Source: Rebecca billardiae RCC1528
Taxonomy: Eukaryota > Haptophyta
Assembly (NCBI GenBank): GCA_965240325.2
Contig: OZ251237.1
Location: forward strand, 1,612,001-1,676,000
Length of the DNA stretch: 64,000 bases
Direction of reading: 5' to 3'
Shown: positions 59,401 to 64,000 of the stretch, one piece after another
How the letters are laid out: the number at the start of each line of letters is the position of its first letter
Position numbering within the stretch: the first letter of the stretch is position 1
Translations under genes and position numbers: made by a program
The notes under the pieces: model-generated
Databases searched by the model: none
What the model was told of the DNA's origin: nothing
The model's input: only the letters and a program-made list of their open reading frames with translations

Positions 59401-60433
59401 GTGCGCGCGTGCGTGCGCGTACGCGGAAGTCGTTGCCCGTGTAGTGCGTGTACGACTGCTCGGCGAAGATGTACGTCTGCAGCAGCACCTGCGGGAACGC
59501 CTCGCACACCGACTCGTACGCGATGCGCGTCGCGTTGTACCTGCAGCCGGCAGCGCCGCATATCGCACGGAGGGGGCAGGGGGCGGGCGCGCGCTCAGCC
59601 AGGCGCGGCACCACGGGGAGCGGTGTGCCGGCGGCGCACGCGGCCGCACGGCCGCCGTGCGCCGCGCCTCACCACGTGAAGAAGGCGTGCAGCTGCCCGA
59701 AGCGCTTGCGGTCCAGCGGCAGCTCGTTGCCGTTGAGGACGCGCACCGCCAGGCCTACGTCCAGCGCAAACACGCCTGCGCGTGCGCACGGGGGCGGGCG
59801 GGGGTGAGCGGCGCGAAGGGCCGCGGCGCCTCTCCGTCGCCGCGTGCGCTGTGCCGTGCGCTGTGCGTGCGCGGTGCGTGCGCACCAAAGGGCCCGGTGA
59901 GGATGAGCGCCATCAGCAAGCCGCGCCCCGCCTGGCCCGTCGTCGCGGTGAGCGCCGTGCGCACAAAGTAGAAGGAGGCGACCTGCGGGCAGCCGAGGGC
60001 GGGCGGCGGAGAGCGCGGCCGCGCCGCGCGCGCGCGCGCAGCACGCGCCTGAGCGCGCGGCCCAGGGGCGAGGCCGCGCGAGGCCGCGCTCTCCGCCGCC
60101 CGCCGCGCGGCCGCGCGGTGCGCGCGCGCGGCGCGCGCGCACGGTGGTGACGGCGTACTGCGTGGCGATGAACATCATGGAGAAGGTGGCCCACCACGGG
60201 TGCCCCGCCGCGAACAGCTGGTTGATCAGGTACAGGTCCAGCCCGATGTCCGCCACGAAGATGAAGGCCGACCCCACGTCGCTCAGCCACATGAAGTTGC
60301 TCACCAGCCGCACGGTCGCGCGCTTGGTGCGCGCGAGGCGCGAGTTGTCGATCTGCGCCCGGGCGGACGGGCGGGGAGGGGGAGCCACGCGGCAGGCCGG
60401 GCGCGCACGCAGCTCAGCCGCGGCGCGTCGCGC

Positions 60434-60467
<34 letters not shown>

Positions 60468-60808
60468 GGGCGCCGCCGCCGCCGCATGCCGGCGCGCTCG
60501 CGCCGCGCGCGCGCCGCGCGCACCTCGACCTGGTTGGCGTAGACGCTCTCGATGCGCGCGAGCTCCTCATCCTGCTCCTCCGCCTCCTCCCCCTGCCGCA
60601 CGAACTCGGCGTACCGCTGGCGCGTGCTCGAGAGGAGCCCCTTCACGCCCTTCGCCTGCTGCTTCACGCCCGCCCACGCGGCGCCGCCGCCCGCGCGCCT
60701 GGCGGGCTGGCCGTCGCTCGGCTCGGCGCCGTCGACGAGCGGCGTGCCGTCGGCGGGCTGGCCCTTCGGGGCGAGCATCGTGCGCATGCTGCGCATCTGC
60801 GCGCTCAT
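54890..60808 (-). CDS. XK-related membrane domain fused to leucine-rich repeats, 17 exons
   Basis: Exons (minus strand): 60524-60808, 60143-60352, 59886-59982, 59673-59775, 59423-59540, 59105-59293, 58593-58928, 58296-58493, 58086-58170, 57709-57952, 57439-57539, 57105-57287, 56185-56728, 55873-55996, 55484-55676, 55130-55370, 54890-55004. All junction phases agree and give 1,121 residues. Residues about 1-95 are polar; about 100-320 hold five hydrophobic segments with ESVCEAFPQVLLQTYIFAE, the XK-related family signature. From about 340 follow RNI-type leucine-rich repeats (LEALNLEDNNIGDAGAEAVAEGL; VSSLTLDDNEIGDAGAAAL; VRVLNLDDNDFG; IRSLDLRANKF), interrupted by a polyGly stretch in exon 13. 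XKR proteins are lipid scramblases or their relatives; that activity here is inference. Intron 14 appears to use a GC donor; the others are GT-AG. Confidence 0.75.
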
Positions 60809-62102
60809 GGTGCCTCGCGCGCCGCGGTGATTGGCCCGCGGGGCTGCGGGGCTGCGCGCGCCAAATAGAATGTCGGGCACGCCCGAGCGAGCTCCCGCGG
60901 GCGAAAAGAAAGTCTCGCAGAGTCGCTGGAGAGCTGGCTAGGGCGGCGCAGCGCTGACCAAGGCGCGGCGCGACTGCGCTCAGCTTTCGCACGATGGCGG
61001 TGTTCCGTGCGTGCGAGCCGCCTCACTGCAAGCGGCTGGCGGCGAGCACCGCGCGGGCGCGGCCGACCTGCGCTGAGCGCACCTGCCGCCGACCCCGGCG
61101 CGCGCGCTCGCCGAGAGGAGCGCGCGCGCTCACCGCCGCTCTGGGCCCGGAGCCGAGCGTGTGAGCGCTCCAGGGTCAACGGGCGCGAGGGGAGGGCAAC
61201 AAGGAGGGGCGCGCGCAACGCGGCGCGGCTCGGCCGCCTGGGGCCTCCGCGCGCTTGGCGCGCTGAGGCTGAGTCACTCCGGCGAGCCCCCCGCCCGTCT
61301 GAGCTGTGCGCGCTGCTCCGCTGCCAATGCGCTGCCCGGGCGCACTGTGACTGAGACTGCCGCGCGGACATAATGCGGCGCCGGCTGCCTGCGGGCTGGC
61401 GGGCTGGCGCTGCTGCGCAGCGTGCTCGGCCAGGCTAGTCGCACTCGGGCCGACCGTCCTCCACGCGCGCCCTCCGCCGGCGCCATGCTGCGGCCGCACG
61501 CACCGCCGCGTGGTCGCAACGGCCGCCGCCACCGAGCCGCCCCGCGGCACCGCCCGGCGCTCCGGACGCTGACGTGTTGGTGCGCCGCGCACGCGTGCGC
61601 GGGGCAGCAGCTCGGTCGGATCGGCACGTGCAATGGCGCATCGTGCCGGGCGAGGCGACCAAGTGGCCCGCCGCGCACGCGCTCTCTGTCTCTCCCGCGC
61701 GCGCGCGCGCCGTGTCGCCCGCGGCCCGGGCAGCTCCGCGGGCACGGGGCAGCGCGTGCTGATAGTGCTTGGCTGCAGCCCGCGCGGCGTGGTGCGGAGG
61801 CGCTGCGGCGGGCACATCCACGCATCGTCGAGGACTGCATGGTACGCCGGTGGCTCTCGCCCGCCGGGCTCGAGCCACACGCGCGGCAGGCACTGACCAC
61901 GGTGGGGCTACCGGACTGCGCTCACTTTGGTCCGCCGAAGCTTCTGCGGATGCTCCTGACCCTCAATCAGCAATCGCCGACGCCGCCGCCGGTTTGAGCC
62001 CTGTTTCGTCAAGCGTAGCCCACAAAAGTTTCCGACGGCGACAGGTTCCTCCGTCAAACCCATACAGGAGCGCGCGTGGCCGTGGGCGGCACGCTGCCGC
62101 CG
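60809..62102. promoter_or_regulatory. Divergent intergenic region of XKR/LRR gene and kinase
   Basis: 1.3 kb between two start codons pointing away from each other, so it should contain both promoters and 5' leaders. Very GC-rich between 61000 and 61900, with several chance ORFs on both strands that resemble nothing. No TATA-like or repeated element stood out. A 5' exon of either gene could be hidden here. Confidence 0.35.
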
Positions 62103-64000
62103 ATGGCGTGGAATGACGGGTCGCCGAGCGCGCAGCTGACCGAGCCGCTCTTCCCGCCAGTCGACAAGCCGCGCGCCGCTGGCGCGCCAGGCCGCGCTGG
62201 CCGCCGCGCGGCCGAGCGCGGCGGCGACGCGCGGCGGCGCGGCCTGGGCGGCGGCGGCGGCGGCGGCGACACCTTCATCGCGCGCGGGCGCACGCGCGAG
62301 GAGGAGGAGGCGCTGAGGGTCGAGTCGCTCCTCGCGCGCGCCGGCGCGCCCGACGCCTCCGCGCCCTTCGCCCTGCGCCTCGCCGAGCCGCTCGAGTGCG
62401 TGTGCGGCGCGGTGGAGCGGCTCTGGGCTGCGCTGCTGCGGTGCGTGCTGGGCGCGCGCTGGCGGATGACGCGGCACGGGCCCGGGCGGGGCGGCGAGCT
62501 GCAGCTGCGCTCGGCGCAGCTCCCCCGGCAGCTCGTCGTCGAGTCCGACGTGCGTCCGGGCAGCCGCTTCGCCGACCACTTCGCGCTGCGCGAGCTGCTG
62601 GGCGTGGGCGCGTCCTCGCGCGTGCACCGCGCGCGCAGGCTGGTGGGCGGCCGGCGGGTGCGCGGCGAGGGCGGCGTGTTCGCCGCGAAGGTGGTCTCGA
62701 AGGCGCGCCTCGGCATCGACGCGCGCTCGCGCGCCGCCGCCCTCCGCCAGGTCCACGCCGAGCTCGACGCGCTGAGCGCGTGCGCGGGCCACCCGTGCGT
62801 GCTGGCGCTGGCGTGTGCGTTCGAGGGGCGCATGCAGATTGTGATCGTGCTGGAGCACTGCGCGGGCGGCGAGCTGTTCGACTTCTTGGTGGCGCAGGGC
62901 GCGCTCACCGAGGCCGACTGCGCGTGCATCCTCGCGCAGGTCTGCGCCGCCCTTTGCCACGTGCACGCGTGCGGCTACATGCACCGCGACGTGAAGCCGG
63001 GTGAGTGAGGGGCACGCGCACGCACCCGCTGCTGCCGCGGCTGCTGGCGCGGCTGCTGCTGGCGCGGCTGCGTGCTGGGGGCGCGGGCGGAAGCGCGCGC
63101 GGCGGCGTCGTGCGCCCAGCCGCGCCGCACCCCCGCTGAGCGCGCCCGCCCCCCATCCCCCTCCGCCCGCATGCGCGCCCGCGCCCCCGCCCGCGCCCCT
63201 GCCGCCTGCTGCTGCGCTGCGCTGCGGCCCGCACGCCGATGGCGGCGCGACCTCCGCCGGCGTGGCGGCGCGCGCGTGGCGCAGAGAATATCCTGCTCTC
63301 GGCGCCCGGCCAGCTCGGCTCGCTCAAGCTCGCCGACTTTGGCTACGCGCGCGCGCTGCCCCGCGCCGCGCGAGCGCCGCCGCGCGAGCACGAGGGTGCG
63401 GCGCACGCGCGCGCACCGCCCGCGCCCGCGCCCGCGCGCTCGGAGGCGCAGCGGCCGCAGCGGCCGCGAGAAGCGCGCGAGGAGCCCGCGCCGAGCGGTG
63501 GCGGCGGCGCGGCGGCGGCGCGGGCGGGCTCGGCCGAGCCACGCGACGCGTCGGCCGCCGCTGCCGCGCGCGCTCGGCACACGGCAGCGCTGGCGCACAG
63601 CGCGGCGCAGCGGCCGGCGCGCGCGCGCACGGGCGACGGCTGCGCGGACGCGGCGGCGGGCGGCGGCGGCGGCGGCGGCGGGGTGCGGACGGCAGGCGGT
63701 GGGTCAGCGGCGCACACGCCGCCGTCGCCGCGCTCGACGGCGCCCGCCTCGCCCGCCGCCTGCGCGCAGGCGCGCCCGTCCGCGCGCGCCGCCGCGCGCG
63801 CCGAGCGCGCGCGCGCGGCGGCGGGCGCGGCGTCGGCGGCCACCGGCGCGGCCGAGGCGGCGGCGGGCGGCGTGGCGAGGCGTGGCGCGGCGGCGGCGGG
63901 CGGCGCGAAGCCCAACGGTACGCTCGCGGCGCGCGCCGCGCTGGAGGCGGCCGCGGCGGCGCTCTGCGGCGACGGCGACGGCGACTGGTCGGGCGGCGGC
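62103..64000 (+). CDS. Protein kinase, 5' part (runs off the window)
   Basis: Exon 1, 62103-63000, starts at the first in-frame ATG (MAWNDGSPSAQLTEPLFPP). Intron 63001-63284 has a GTGAGT donor and CAG acceptor; exon 2 runs from 63285 to the window end. The kinase domain starts near residue 160: glycine loop LGVGASSRVHRAR, lysine in FAAKVVSK, hinge IVIVLEHCAGGELFDFL, and catalytic loop HRDVKPENILL split by the intron within the Glu codon. DFGYAR follows. The layout suggests a CAMK/AGC-like Ser/Thr kinase. After DFGYAR come at least 220 Ala/Gly/Pro/Arg-rich residues where the activation loop and APE motif should be; they are either a large insertion or an unrecognised intron. The N-terminal 150 residues are unassigned. 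Confidence 0.75.

Noticed and set aside
62076-62102. Kinase start at 62076
   Set aside because: The codon there is GTG; the first in-frame ATG is at 62103.

Overview
The window reads as nuclear DNA of a GC-rich single-celled eukaryote, most like a microalga (haptophyte-like; low confidence, from composition and gene style only). The supporting signs are a 17-exon gene with short GT-AG introns, a protein kinase interrupted by an intron, Copia and tyrosine-recombinase (DIRS-like) retrotransposons, long (TA)n tracts, and families such as F-box/RCC1, NIPA, CIA30 and exostosin GT47. No bacterial operons, ribosome-binding sites, tRNAs, rRNAs or CRISPR arrays were recognised.

Layout. From 0.1 to 51.1 kb lies an expanded cluster of F-box + RCC1-propeller genes. 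Three are on the minus strand (126-1553, 2795-4195 and the divergent 5333-7534). Six intact copies are on the plus strand (10833, 13387, 15347, 33468, 47952, 49691), and one further plus-strand copy (37748-39127 plus 47626-47727) is split by an insertion. Interspersed are a CIA30-domain gene (4459-5175), an ankyrin/polyQ gene (8401-10434) and an exostosin-type glycosyltransferase (31628-33361). From 53 kb on the DNA is ordinary genic sequence: a NIPA-like Mg transporter, a 17-exon XK-related/leucine-rich-repeat gene on the minus strand (54890-60808), and the 5' part of a protein kinase running off the end (62103-64000).

Mobile DNA. Two copies of an apparently undescribed transposon, here called element Y, have ends GTAGGGGGTCCAT. 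They lie at 18741-30546 (5-bp duplication GCGCT) and 39099-47620 (inside an RCC1 gene). The unnested Y is about 2.4 kb and carries a long conserved ORF of unknown function. Copy 1 is enlarged by a complete-ended Copia element (19166-27021, 474-bp LTRs identical by eye, duplication CTTAC, integrase core deleted) and by a further 1.56-kb segment. Copy 2 is enlarged by a DIRS-like element (41403-47527) inserted without target duplication. Four more probable non-autonomous elements are defined by inverted repeats: 1714-2633, 17281-18180 (22-bp inverted ends), 35656-36971 (25-bp inverted ends, 7-bp duplication) and the double palindrome 36993-37630.

How it fits together. The RCC1 paralogues share their backbone and even their 3' flanks. 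They differ mainly in short clusters at the propeller-loop positions of each repeat, and they swap these clusters between copies. This suggests a family of putative SCF substrate receptors diversifying its recognition face by duplication and gene conversion in a transposon-rich region. That role is inference from sequence pattern only.
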